64,000 bases of DNA from Apiosordaria backusii (lineage: Eukaryota > Ascomycota > Sordariomycetes > Sordariales > Lasiosphaeriaceae), in assembly GCA_030549205.1 (NCBI GenBank), contig JAUKTV010000006.1, positions 2,374,501 to 2,438,500 of the forward strand, given 5' to 3'. Below the pieces are notes generated by a model. The model did not search any database, was not told where the DNA came from, and worked only from the letters and a program-made list of their open reading frames with translations. Positions 19,230-29,597 of this stretch are shown in pieces (the first letter of the stretch is position 1; each line of letters opens with the position of its first letter). The translations under genes and the position numbers were made by a program.

Positions 19230-20623
19230 TCACGCGGCCATAATGTCCCGGTGCCGGTCCACAAATCTCCCAACAGCTTCCACGAATCCTCCAAGCTCAT
19301 GTTCCTCTGTCTCCAAGATCAATGCCACAAACCCCCTCCTTGTTGTCCAGAACCCTTCCTCCAGCATCTCAAACCAAAACAAGTCCCTCAAGTCCCTCCT
19401 CTCCTTGCCCTGTATGTCTTCTCCACATGTAATGTTCTCCACCACTCCATCAACAAAATGCAACCCAATCAACGACCCCCTTCCGGTAAACTTCACCCTC
19501 GTCCCCTTTGTCACCTTTTCCAATCTCCCCCTTAGTCTCTCTCCCCTCTCATTCAGTGCCACACAAGTCTCCTCGGTGAAGACCCTCTTTAAGGCCTCAT
19601 ACCCCACACTCATCACCAGCGTGTTGTTGTTAAACGTCCCCGAGTGGGCCAGCGACCCTTTCAGTCTGGGGTCATACATAGCCATGACCTCCCCCCTTCC
19701 GCCAAACGCGCCGAATGCCAGCCCGCCACCGAGGTACTTTCCCATTGTGACCAAATCGGGCTTTAAGCCCAACTCAAAACCCAATCCGTGAGGTGCAAGG
19801 CGAGAAGTCATGACTTCATCCAAGATGAACAACGCTCCAACCTCATACCCAGCATCCTGGATGGCATGCAGGAACCCTTTTGTACCTGGAATGCAACCGC
19901 CGGCGCCCTGCATGGGTTCAACTAGCACAGCAGCCAGATCAGGGGTGGATTTGATGGTTTTCACCGCAAGATCAATGTCGTTGTAACGGGAAACAACAAC
20001 AAAGTCTTCCTTGTCGACGGTGTTGGTTGCTGGTCTGCCATCGGGAAAGCTAAACACAGCGCCGTGATAGCCACCGGAGAACACGATGACTTTTCTACGC
20101 GAGGTGAAATGCCGCGCTCCGGCCAGGGCGTGCATGGTGGCTTCAGTGCCGGTGTTGGCCATGCGGACTCGTTCGAGTTTGAAGCGGGAGCAGAGCAGGG
20201 CCGCGTGTTTGTGTTCTTGAATGGTGGTTGAGCCGAGGGAGAGGCCCACGTTGTCAAAGGTTGACAGAATGGTTTCTCGGATGATGGGATTGGAGTGCCC
20301 GTAGAGACCGGCGGTAAGTTCGCCGACTAGGTCAAGGTATCTGTTTCAGGGGTTAGCAGTTTGTATTTACGAACGGTGACTGGGGCGATTCACTTATGGC
20401 CGTCCCCGTCCCAGACATAAGCACCCTTTCCCTGCTTCATTGTCAAGGGAAAAGGGGATGTGTGCAGAAGGGTTCGGGTGTTTCCCCCCGGAAGAGCGCC
20501 GACGGCGAGTTCATGCTGTTTCCTGGATAGGGGGTTGTTAGTGATGAACCTTGCCTCTGCAGCTTCGAGGGCTGTCTTGGCCCCATCGACAGAAATTGAG
20601 CTCATGCTGCTTGTGTGAGACAT
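19230..20623 (-). CDS. class III aminotransferase, glutamate-1-semialdehyde aminomutase-like
   Basis: Exons 20623-20394 and 20340-19230 give 446 residues. The 53-bp intron has a GTGAAT donor and CAG acceptor, and splicing yields the continuous block VWDGDGHKYLDLVGELTAG. PLP-enzyme features: GTEATMHALAGAR, FSGGYHGAVF, the aspartate in FILDEVMTSR, the PLP lysine Lys278 in TMGKYLGGGLAFGAFGG, and SLAHSGTFNNN. These match the GSA-aminomutase-like branch of class III enzymes. Fungi make aminolevulinate by the Shemin route, so haem synthesis is not the expected job; a beta-amino acid or specialised-metabolism role is more likely, but nothing nearby confirms it. A HET fragment lies upstream on the same strand. 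Confidence 0.88.
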
Positions 20624-20874
20624 TAGACGTCCTACAGGTGTGTCTTTTGTTTGTTAAAAGGTATCAAGGAGGACGGCATCTCGCTTTAAGGGTATCTTTC
20701 GTGTGAGATACCCCTCTTTGATCGGCTCATGATGGGGGTATTGCCGGCCCACTTGCCGATCGATCCCGGCCAAGACTTCGATTGTTCGGGCCGAGATCCT
20801 GCTAGGGGAAAATTGGCCAAGCGGCATTAGGAATCGAGACTGGTGTGACAGTGATAGACATGGTCCTTCCCAAC

Positions 20875-21216
20875 TCAAGCTGGTTGTGCTTCGACAGAAC
20901 AGAAACACGCCTCAGCCTTGCTGTGCCAATGGAACATGGAGTTGATGGACTCGGTCAGTTCTGCGCTGCTGGTCTTGTCAATGCAGCAGGTATCAACCCA
21001 GACGTGGGAGCATCCGTAGGTGAGGGCCACCTCGCAGATTCCTCTTATCTTCTCGAAGCCTTTTTTATGGATGGCGGTATCGAGCGAGAGGTTCAAGTCG
21101 TTGAAGGTGACTTCATCGTCTCCCCAGGTGTGGGACAGAATGAAGTACGGAGTCGGGTTTGGTCCGTCGATGTCATTTTCTTCAAGTCGATAATTTTCAC
21201 AGTTAACGAGCCACAT
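20875..21216 (-). pseudogene. truncated HET domain gene
   Basis: From the ATG at 21216 the frame gives 113 residues with the first half of a HET domain: MWLVNCENYRLEEN, FILSHTWGDDEVTF, and SHVWVDTCCIDKTSSAELTES, ending INSMFHWHSKAEACF and then a stop. HET domains normally continue with the RGWTLQELLAP block and a large C-terminal part; no such block is visible in any frame between here and the aminotransferase start. HET proteins trigger cell death in vegetative incompatibility. This piece lacks half the domain, so a remnant is more likely than a working small protein. Confidence 0.7.
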
Positions 21217-21466
21217 GATGAAGAGAGGTGCAGATGATGAGTTTGGCACTGTGCAAAATGCAGCTGGTGAATTGGAATTGGTGGGATATCGCGCAGGAGC
21301 GGGGCTGTTGGAGGGAGCTCAGCACAGCCAACTGCTGCCTGATTGTCCCCAACCAGGCTGTGCTTTTGATTTTCAATTCAACAACCCTCCGAGGATCCTC
21401 ATCTTCGTCCTCTCGTCGATTCTTTCTCAGAACTCGCATCGCTTTCTCTTCCCCAGACAAAAAAAA

Positions 21467-22420
21467 ATGAAATTTACCAAGATCGACTACCGCGACGTCG
21501 AACAGGCGCTCGAGACACCCGACCAGACCAGCTTCAACACGTCGTTCCATTCCGCAGAAGAGGCACCAGACCTCACCAGACCCTCCGAAGCCCCAGTTTC
21601 ATTCAAGCGCTGGCTGTCAGTCATTTTATCACTCCGCAACACGTCTTCCTCAGCACCACCGGTCCAGATCGTGACTCTCTCCAAGTCCCAAGCTCGCCTC
21701 CTGCTCAAAACTGCCGAGGGCTCTCTGCAAACAGGCGTCCTAAACCGCATGTATGCCGAAGACGTTGCAGACGAGATCAATCCGCTTCTTGAAAGTCAGC
21801 TTATCTTTCCGCCCGAGGGCCTGTTTCTCCGTCTTGCCGCCTGTTCGCCCAAAGATGGTGCCCAATCGATCCGAGGGAAAGTTGCCCTGAGCTCTGTCGA
21901 AGAAGTTATTTTGCGTCTGGTCACCTCTTTCCGAGCACGCAGTGCCCTCTTCAATAGTCTGGAGGCCGGGGACGAGACATTTGATCTGTTCTTCCTCCCC
22001 TTTGACGACCGCATGAGCAGTGATCGGGAATATCGTGTCTTCTGCCCTCCAGGGGGCAAGAAAATCACAGCTGTTAGTCAGTACCAATGGCACAAGAAGT
22101 GGAGATATGACTACCTATGCAGCGACGACCAGAAACAAAAAGTCGACACAATAATGTCGGGAATCACGGCAATGCACAAGCGGATTCTGGGCGACTTGGA
22201 TAAAGACAACGAACTCGACAATCTGCTTCTACAACAGGGCTTTTCTTTCGACGTCTTGTTCGATGTGACAACAGAACTTTGCGAGCTTGTCGAGCTCAAC
22301 GGATTCGGCGTCAGGAGCAGCTGTGGTTCGTGTCTTTTTCAATGGGTCAAAGACCGAGAGCAACTTTACGGCGCAACCGACGACGTGGAGTTCAGAGTGG
22401 CCATCTCATCCCGTTGTTGA
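21467..22420 (+). CDS. Cdc123/D123-like protein
   Basis: The product has 317 residues, a single exon, with the ATG just after an A-run. Recognisable D123 features: GLFLRLAACSPKDGA, a Leu-rich helix with LVTSFRAR, FLPFDDRM...EYRVFCPPGG, ITAVSQYQWHKKW, then FSFDVLFDV and LVELNGFG...LFQWV. True Cdc123 is an ATP-grasp protein that helps assemble eIF2; its late metal-binding motif is D-x-N, here E-x-N (VELNG). The protein is therefore a divergent member, possibly a paralogue of the essential Cdc123. Length is close to the usual 330-400. The reading frame is open upstream of the ATG but without protein-like composition. Confidence 0.7.
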   Translation: MKFTKIDYRDVEQALETPDQTSFNTSFHSAEEAPDLTRPSEAPVSFKRWLSVILSLRNTSSSAPPVQIVTLSKSQARLLLKTAEGSLQTGVLNRMYAEDVADEINPLLESQLIFPPEGLFLRLAACSPKDGAQSIRGKVALSSVEEVILRLVTSFRARSALFNSLEAGDETFDLFFLPFDDRMSSDREYRVFCPPGGKKITAVSQYQWHKKWRYDYLCSDDQKQKVDTIMSGITAMHKRILGDLDKDNELDNLLLQQGFSFDVLFDVTTELCELVELNGFGVRSSCGSCLFQWVKDREQLYGATDDVEFRVAISSRC

Positions 22421-23430
22421 GCACCTCGGTTCGATGAATATGCAGGGTCAAAACAATAGTTTGGGGGCGCTCCCCACTTGATGCTACCCAGACATGCGGG
22501 CCGCTCCCGTCGATCATCGCCAGGTGAAGATCAATTGGAGCGGGTGGCGCCAGCGATCTGCTTGGCGGAGGCTTCAACGTTGCATCAACCTTCGGCAGGA
22601 TTTTGGTCCATGTTCTTGTCAGATGTTGTGGAGCTCATCTTCGAAGCTTTTTGCGCTTGCAATACGAGACTCGGTTCAAGAGACTTGGGAGCTACTGCCC
22701 TACTTGGTTCTGTCGTCTTAGTCTCCGCCACCTTTCAGGTCATATCATGGATCCATTATCTCAGTGTATTCACCATCACTCGAGTGATAACACAGTTGGA
22801 ATTTGGAACAATCAGTTGTGCCTCCATTTCGCCTCCGGCACGAACGAACCGGACCATGATCTGACGGAGGCCATACTGGGTGGGCCGGCGTGGTTTAGCA
22901 ATACCACCTCGACACTCTCAATAGCAAAAGACATAATACAATACCATTCGGTTAACCTGATAATCCACCTGAGCTCCATCGTGATGCTTCTAGACCACAG
23001 CAGCTGAGAGCCGATAACCGTCTGATCCCGTTGTCCACCTTCTTGCTGCGCACCATTTCGCTTTGCGGACCATCCCAGCACGACCCGCAGCCCAAAACCG
23101 AAAACCATGTGTAAAAGTCTAACCATCTAGGTTACTTCAGAACAAACAAAACTGCGATGTAGACCCAGAGGGAAGTAAGACGGGACAAGAACCCCTGAAT
23201 CTCATGACACCAAGCTGAGTTGAGCGATAGAGGCGTCAAATTCTCGCTGGAATAGGCATGGGCAAGGTGAAGATGGCTTCATGGGGGCAGGAATATCGGG
23301 CCTGGTAGGGAGTCTCAGGTCCAAAATCTACATATAAAGCAGCACTCTCATCTCAACATCCCCATCCATCTTTCATCACCAGCAACTCATCGTCTTCTAC
23401 TTTCAAACCACTCCTCCTAAAAACAGCAAA
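22421..23430. other. intergenic, 1010 bp
   Basis: Two overlapping frames around 22478-23007 have unconvincing composition and no motif. The right end holds a TATA box for the next gene. Confidence 0.5.
23333..23338 (+). promoter_or_regulatory. TATA box of the 8-Cys secreted protein gene
   Basis: TATAAA lies 98 bp before the ATG at 23431, followed by a CT/CA-rich leader. Confidence 0.6.
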
Positions 23431-23814
23431 ATGAAGTTTTCCACCATCGCCACCGCCACCGTCGGCCTCCTCACCGGTGCTCAGGCCTACCAGATCAAGG
23501 TCTGCACTGGAAAGAGCATGAACGGTGTCTGCGATACCCTCACCAGCTTGGGCACCATCAAGACCCACACTACGACGTACCAGTCGTATAACTGGCAGTC
23601 TGCTAGCAATATCTGCGTCCGCATTTGCGACTCTTGCACTGTAAGCTGCTTGATCGAATCTCTGTTCACATTGTCCCTTGCTGACTCGTGTTTAAACCAA
23701 CAGTCTCTTGGCTACCGCTGCGATGACTGGACCAACAACAGCATCTCGTTCAACAAGGCTATCATTTTCAAGTGGGATAGCGGCGAGGGCCCCGCTGCCA
23801 CCTCGTGCTGCTGA
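23431..23814 (+). CDS. small 8-cysteine secreted protein
   Basis: Exons 23431-23640 and 23704-23814 give 106 residues. The intron (63 bp) has GTAAGC, a CTGAC branch site and CAG. A signal peptide of about 19 residues (MKFSTIATATVGLLTGAQA) is followed by a mature chain of about 87 residues with eight cysteines (KVC, GVC, NIC, RIC, DSC, YRC and the final CC), enough for four disulfides. Size, Cys content and a strong TATA promoter fit an effector-like or antimicrobial secreted protein, but no named family was recognised. The intron length is a multiple of three and it has no in-frame stop, so an unspliced message would still encode a protein, longer by 21 residues and two cysteines. Confidence 0.8.
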   Translation: MKFSTIATATVGLLTGAQAYQIKVCTGKSMNGVCDTLTSLGTIKTHTTTYQSYNWQSASNICVRICDSCTVSCLIESLFTLSLADSCLNQQSLGYRCDDWTNNSISFNKAIIFKWDSGEGPAATSCC

Positions 23815-24615
23815 GCAACTGGATTAAAAGAGGGACTTTGTACATAGATTGGGCGGATGGGCGCAGTCTGACGCTACCGCAGTAATAGAATTACTTCCAC
23901 AACTTCAACCAACCCCACCCATTATTATCCCCCTGTCTCTCCTCGCCCTCCTTCCCGCTCCCAGGGAGGTCTTCCTTCCTTGCGAACCCCGACTCATGCG
24001 CCTTCTGCGTACCCAGTCACCCAACCCTCGTATTCGTCAAAGGCGAACTGGCCGAGGTTCCAGTAGTTGGGCCCTAGTTGCAGCCAACGGCATGATGTCT
24101 TCTGCGGTGAAGGTGCGGGGAGGAGGCGGCCGGATGTTTGCTGGTGCGTTTCTGAAATGAAAGACATCATGAGGTTATGGATGGCTTCCAGGCTTGGTAC
24201 TCCGGAATCATGTGTTACCATACGACAAATAGAACTGAAGTACACCAGACACTAATAAAAGACTCAATCAAGACACTTTTCTAGTCTTCACTGGCGTATA
24301 AACAAACGCGTTGAAACGTACGCGTTGTTTGATTAGTCTAGGCACCCTCTACAAAGTATTCCAGTTCCAGTCAAGGTGTTGTGTTTAATTGCCTCAGGTT
24401 GGCAGTAGGCATAAACCCTACATGATATTGTGCAGCTAGTGAATCTGTGTTAGTTGACAACCTCCTCATACTTGAACACAACAGAAAACCACTACAGAAA
24501 AGCAAATCGAGACGTGATAACAATCTCGCTCAAGCCAGATATCCAAGCCCGTGCTTACGCACCCATAAATGGAAACAGATATGCCACCCGGGTCGCCAGC
24601 CCCCTCATCAAAAGC
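23815..24615. other. 801 bp, no intact gene
   Basis: The frame of the following old yellow enzyme remnant is open from 24454 but has no ATG before 24616. Otherwise nothing is supported. Confidence 0.5.
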
Positions 24616-25227
24616 ATGGCCCCAAGCGCGGTCCCCCTCGACTTGGGCAGCGGCCTGTTTCCCTGGTTCATCCGGAAACTCGTATACGGCACCCCGCGAG
24701 AGATGACACCGGCAGACATTGAAACAGTCATTCGCCGGTTCGCTCATGCCGCATCTCTTGCATCCGAGGCGGGGTTTGCCGGCGTCGAGGTCCATGCCGC
24801 GCCTGAAGGATTAAACGACGCCATCCAGCAGATCAGGGCCATCACGGACGCGGGGGTGGACTTTGTCGAGATAAGCGGCGGGTCTATTGAGGACCCGACC
24901 TTCAGCACTGGGCCTCCCCCTCCACCAGTTGAAAAGTCCGCCAGGTCCAGAGCACGCGAGGCGTTCTTTGTCGAGTTTGCGAGTGCCGTACGATCCGAGT
25001 TTAGGGAAGTGCCGGTGGTGCTGACTGGTGGGTTAAGGACAAGAAAAGGCATGGAGGTTGCTCTCGCTGGAGGCAGTTGCGACATGATTGGTCTTGCGCG
25101 GCCGGCTGTTGTGAATCCGTCTGTTCCCCGCAAGCTTTTGGACCTGAATATTCCCGAGGAAGAAGCTGTTGCCCGGGTTGAGAAGGTGAAACCGTGGAGT
25201 ATTGCTGGGTACATACACGGGTATTAA
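24454..25227 (+). pseudogene. old yellow enzyme (NADH:flavin oxidoreductase) remnant
   Basis: An open frame of 257 codons starts with TTG; the first ATG is at 24616. It contains OYE blocks in order: PREMTPADIETVIRRFAHAA, EAGFAGVEVHAA, then AGVDFVEISGG, VVLTGGLRTRKGME and DMIGLARPAVVNP. Between GVEVHAA and AGVDFVEISGG about 60 residues of the usual barrel are missing, including the catalytic HxxH region (HAAH is HAAP here), the QFLSP segment and the RTDEYGG segment. The N-terminal strand that begins the FMN barrel is also not recognisable. The reading frame stays open through the deletion. A working flavoenzyme is unlikely. Confidence 0.7.
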
Positions 25228-25978
25228 GGCTGTTGGGACGGGGGCAGAGACTGTAAGTGACATGCCGCGGATCGAACATTCTGAAACGATTTCTAACAAA
25301 AATGGATTAAATAGCTGTGGTATACCAGGCGAATACGCGAGCTGGGAGTGCGAGGACATTGCGATTGGGGATGGGTATAGGTAGTTTGCATAGTTTGTGG
25401 CCTGTTACCGAGGTACTCTGTGGAGGTAGCTCTATGCAATGATCACAGTCTCAGGCTGGAATAGTGTGTTCTGGTTATTTCGAGAGAATTTGGCTGCTGG
25501 CCATCATGATGGATTGTTGAGCATATATCTGCCTGATCGCTATTCAAGATTTGGACGCACATTTGTGCAAGTAAAACGTGGAACACGTGAAGCACAAGCC
25601 GCATGTGTCATGACCAATCATAAAGCAGACAGCCGAAGCCTGGCGGCCATGCTGCCCAACATTGTGTTCTTTCCCCATAAATTGATCCTCCCAGTACATT
25701 TGCCTTTCCATCTCTGTAATGGCATCAGGAAACACCGGGAGCCTGACCTTGTACAATTCTAGGTGATGGCCATTGAGAAAATCAAGAGACTCTTCCAGTA
25801 AGAATCACCCAGTCAGTGATCAGGTGATTCAGGTAGGCAGGCTAACCGAGCCTCCAGAGTTCGACCATCACTTTTTCTATCGTGTTTCCAGCCCGCGAGA
25901 GCAGTAATCAACAATCTAGGCGAGGGAACACAGTCTGGGGGCTTGGAAAACACAACAAGCCACGAAGCGGCCCCCACA
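25228..25978. other. intergenic, 751 bp
   Basis: Nothing supported. Confidence 0.5.
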
Positions 25979-27064
25979 ATGGTAGTCTTAGAGTTCCAGG
26001 CACTCGTGGTCGACGAGATCGACGTGGAGAATTTACTGCGCGTTGGCAAAGGCAGCTTGCCAGTGAAATTGGTGCGACTGCCGGTCGAGGACACGTCTGA
26101 AGTCGCCGTTCTTTCATGGCGCTGGGATGGAGATCTCAAAACTCGTGGCTCCAAGAATATTGCCAGTGCGATCTACCAAGCCAAGAGAATGGGCGTTCGA
26201 TATTTGTTTCTCGATCTTGTCTCCATCGATCAAAGCCTCTCTGGAGAGGCTCTCATTCAACAAGTGGTGGAGTTTTCGTCGCTCTACAGCACCATCCCAG
26301 TCATTGCCGCTTACGACATGGAAGGAGAAGAGTTCGAGGACACCATGTACCGCCCTTGGATCTTCAACGAGGCACGGCTATATCGATACAACCCCACCAA
26401 GATGGTGTACGTTGGCCACAGCAATCAAGGTACAAAGCATGATCCTGGCTCCTCCCCCTTCGGCGGGGAGCCGATACTCGGTGTTGACATCTGGCGTTAT
26501 GAGTTCGGAAAAACCCTTGGGCACGTCTGGACTGGCAGCTTCATCGAAACGATCATCGGCGTGCTTTGCGACAAGATTGGAATGAGTGACGTCTCTGATC
26601 TCAAGTTCATCATCCCACCGTACGCGCGTGTTTTCACTACTGCATACCGGAAGATGAGTCGGAACGACTACCTCCTTACAGCCGCAATTCTCTGCCGGGT
26701 TCATGCGCCACCACGGGGCAAACTCAACTGGGACGCCGGGGCTATGGATTATGGTCGCTACAGTTTCAAAGAGGTTAACAGCGAAGGTTCCAGTTCCTCG
26801 TGGACATGGTACGGTATTTTCCTTGACGGAACCCGGATTGGACTCTGGAAACACAAGTATAACGAGTGGCTGGATTATGACTGGTACTTGTTCGACGTTT
26901 TACCGGATGCAGAGCGTCTCATTTTTAATGCGCTTGGCCTGAGCGACTCAGACTGGGGAGAATTTATCGCACAGGTGGAAGCGCGGCGGCATTGTCTGGT
27001 CATAGACAGAGAGGATAAGGTACCAGTGCCCAAGGTGGAAATCGTGGCAGTAACCCTACCATAG
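25979..27064 (+). CDS. HET-like protein with SWRWD variant motif
   Basis: The product has 361 residues from the first ATG (25979); the frame is open a little upstream without ATG. The N-terminal 110 residues resemble the HET domain in layout: EVAVLSWRWDGD in place of YAILSHTWGD, then AIYQAKRMGVRYLFLDLVSIDQ in place of YVWVDTCCIDK, followed by VVEFSSLYSTIPVIAAYD and a PWIFNEARLY block that parallels the RGWTLQE region. The C-terminal half has no known motif. There is no signal peptide. The assignment to a divergent HET-like group is inference from motif order. A recognition or incompatibility role is possible. Confidence 0.6.
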   Translation: MVVLEFQALVVDEIDVENLLRVGKGSLPVKLVRLPVEDTSEVAVLSWRWDGDLKTRGSKNIASAIYQAKRMGVRYLFLDLVSIDQSLSGEALIQQVVEFSSLYSTIPVIAAYDMEGEEFEDTMYRPWIFNEARLYRYNPTKMVYVGHSNQGTKHDPGSSPFGGEPILGVDIWRYEFGKTLGHVWTGSFIETIIGVLCDKIGMSDVSDLKFIIPPYARVFTTAYRKMSRNDYLLTAAILCRVHAPPRGKLNWDAGAMDYGRYSFKEVNSEGSSSSWTWYGIFLDGTRIGLWKHKYNEWLDYDWYLFDVLPDAERLIFNALGLSDSDWGEFIAQVEARRHCLVIDREDKVPVPKVEIVAVTLP

Positions 27065-27675
27065 ACACAACAAGAGGCTGAACAGGCTGAAACGTGTATA
27101 TAAAGGCGCTTGTTAGCCCATGCCTTGCTCCTCTTCTCTTTACTCTACACCCTCGGTGGCAACTTATTCGCTTCAAGACTCCAGTTATCTAAGACACAAG
27201 GGTTCGCCAAAACACAACTCGTGTCTTTGTGTTAACTGTGGCTTTGTTATTTGTATCATTTCTTGCTTATTATTTCTATCTACCTACCAAAACCAGGTCC
27301 TTATCCGCTATTCCATATGGTCGCTGATAGGTAGGTAGGCATCAATCCCAGGTTCCTTCTATTCTTCACAAAGTGAATGGCCAGGGTGCATGAAAAATGC
27401 CTGAGGAACCCGCCTCAAATCCCAGATGAAATAATAAACGAAGGGATTTGCGCTTGTGTCTCTTCCGATGTGCGTCTGTCATGATTTATGACGAGACATG
27501 AGTGATGGTGGGTGGTATGTGTGGTGTGTGTGTGGTGATATGTGAAGTGTAAGGTAGTAAGGAAGCGTCCAAACCATCGTGGTATCAAATGTTCAAAGTC
27601 AAAACCTCCAACGCCTTTCTATGGCCCATTGCTCCTGCGTCCCAACTTGCTTTGTCATGTCCTGATTTCTTCCGC
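27065..27675. other. 611 bp with a TATA box but no clear gene
   Basis: TATATAAAG at 27097 is followed by a CT-rich leader-like sequence. The only frame nearby (27120, 72 codons) begins 15 bp after the TATA box, too close to be translated from that promoter. A short non-coding transcript is possible. Confidence 0.35.
27097..27105 (+). promoter_or_regulatory. orphan TATA box
   Basis: TATATAAAG, 33 bp after the stop of the HET-like gene, with a pyrimidine-rich stretch after it and no convincing downstream ORF. Confidence 0.4.
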
Positions 27676-28020
27676 CTAATTTGTCCCCTCTGCCTCGGGA
27701 CTCATACCGCCCTCTTTCTTGACAAACTCATCGTCAATGATGGCCGACTCCCCAATGTGTTCGCGATTCAGGTACCTGGTCTCCTTGTAGGATGAAGACG
27801 CTGAAGAGGTAGTGGTGCTGATGCTGTCTGAGCGGCGCGCTAGGTGATGTCTTGACAATGGTAGGGTTGATTCCCTACGATTCCTGACTGAGGGGATGCG
27901 GATGGGGATTGTGATGTAACTGGCTGTTCCGGGGGTTGTTGGGACTGCGGAGGCAGAGTTGACATCGATTTCGAAGCTGCGGTTGCTGCTGCGGCGGTGA
28001 CTTAAGGCGCGCTGGACCAT
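27676..28020 (-). CDS. small Ser/Arg-rich protein, unknown
   Basis: The product has 114 residues from an ATG at 28020. Composition is protein-like for a disordered regulator: basic and Ser-rich (HRRSSNRSFEIDV, SVRNRRESTLPLS, RRSDSISTTTSSAS) with several basic-Ser sites of the kind kinases use, and an acidic end (ESAIIDDEFVKKEGG). No domain is recognised, and no overlapping frame looks better. It could be a real lineage-specific gene or a chance frame. Confidence 0.45.
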   Translation of the reverse strand: MVQRALSHRRSSNRSFEIDVNSASAVPTTPGTASYITIPIRIPSVRNRRESTLPLSRHHLARRSDSISTTTSSASSSYKETRYLNREHIGESAIIDDEFVKKEGGMSPEAEGTN

Positions 28021-29597
28021 TTTGACTGAAGTGTGAGGGTTTGAGAGTGGTTGGTGGATTCTGATTCGTTAAGGGTCAGGTTGTTGAAGTAAGCTTGATT
28101 GAGTATTTGAAGCTAAAGGTGTTTGCGTTGAGGTTGGTGATGTCTAAGATGGTTCAGGTCCAAGTCGAGGTGGGAGTTTAAGACGTTGTAAGATCGGGTA
28201 GCTTGTTGCTGATTCTGGACATGTCAGAAAGTGCGGGCCACCCTCGAGTAGAAGTAGTAGTGAAACGAAGAGCAATGACAAGGTGTTTCTCCACGTTCAG
28301 GAATGCGTGCAACCTCGGACTCTTGTTTGTCAGTGGTCAGCTCCCAAGGTCGACCTCCACTGCAGGATTGACAGCCAGCGACACGGTTTGATCTTCGATA
28401 GTGGCCTCTAAACCAGGCCCGCTCTTGCTTGCGGAGCAGTGTGGGCGGAAGGCATTCTGATAAGGATTCCCGCTGCGCCGTGCCGCGGGTGTGCCGTTTC
28501 GCCTTGCGCAGCTACCAGGTAGTTGGGTCTCGAGTGCCAGGGCCGGGCCGGGGTGAAACAGTTCTGACGAGAGTCCAGAAAGTCGGAATGTTGATAAATT
28601 GTTTTCCTGTTTCTGCCAATACTAGACTCGGAAAGAGAACTGTAGATCGTGCTCCGAGTCCGAACCGCTAACTTTGTAATTTATTCACCGTGTTGATCAG
28701 ACAGATAATGGCATGGAGATAGTTCTGATGAAGCAGAGTGATTGAGCTCAAGTTCAGATGAACGCAATTCGGCACTTAAGCAAGGCATTGTTGTAGGCGT
28801 GGAGATGTGGTCATCCTGGTGGCGGCCATTGCTTTGGCCCATTTTGCAACCATCACCCCAGCATCTTGGTCATTTTCGGTTCTTCGGCCATCACGAATCA
28901 TGGAGACGAACCAAAGAATACCAGTACGTCTTTTGGACGCACTTGGGCTGAGGCAAAGTTCCCCTCTCCAGCCCCTGATAGCAACCCCTGAATTCCGCAG
29001 TCAAACTAAGCTGCGAAGTCTGAACCCTCTGCTCATCCAACCATCCCATCGCAAAAACAATATGCTTGCAACACTTGCCATCTGGCGGCACAGCCCCCAC
29101 GCTCACTCGCAACCCCACGACCTAAAATCCACATGAGAATGTGGTGCAACAAGCCGGGTCCGCCGACCCCAGACCCGGCCCACTGTCGGTCCTAAACTTC
29201 CAGGATCCACCACATTGGAAACCACTTGATCTCCTTCATGCAGAAACCCCAGATCGGCACTGCAGAGAATACACGTGCCGAATTTGTGGTACCATCCAGC
29301 CACAGCAATAGAAGAGACAAACAAAACATGTCCTCATGCTTGCTCCGAGCACCTGCCTAGGCAAAGGACTGAGTGCTTTTCGAAACAGAGTAGAAGGCAT
29401 TAAAATGTGACAGCATAAGAAAGAACCCCAGATCGACGGTGATGTGATATGCCCTTCATGATAATACAGCGTGTTATACAGTTGCTTTTCCAAACCAAAT
29501 GCGCCATAATTTCTATCCATATGCCCATCATCTATTTCCCATCCAGAGACAAGTCCCACAGCCAGCTTTGTAAAAGCGAACCCGTCAACAGTCTAAC
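28021..29597. other. intergenic, 1577 bp
   Basis: No supported gene or RNA. Small frames have no motif. Confidence 0.5.

Noticed and set aside
22478..23007. Two overlapping frames of 128 and 134 codons
   Set aside because: No motif, poor composition, mutually exclusive and unsupported.
24300..24453. Possible upstream exon of the old yellow enzyme remnant
   Set aside because: No splice sites or flavin-binding sequence could be recognised.
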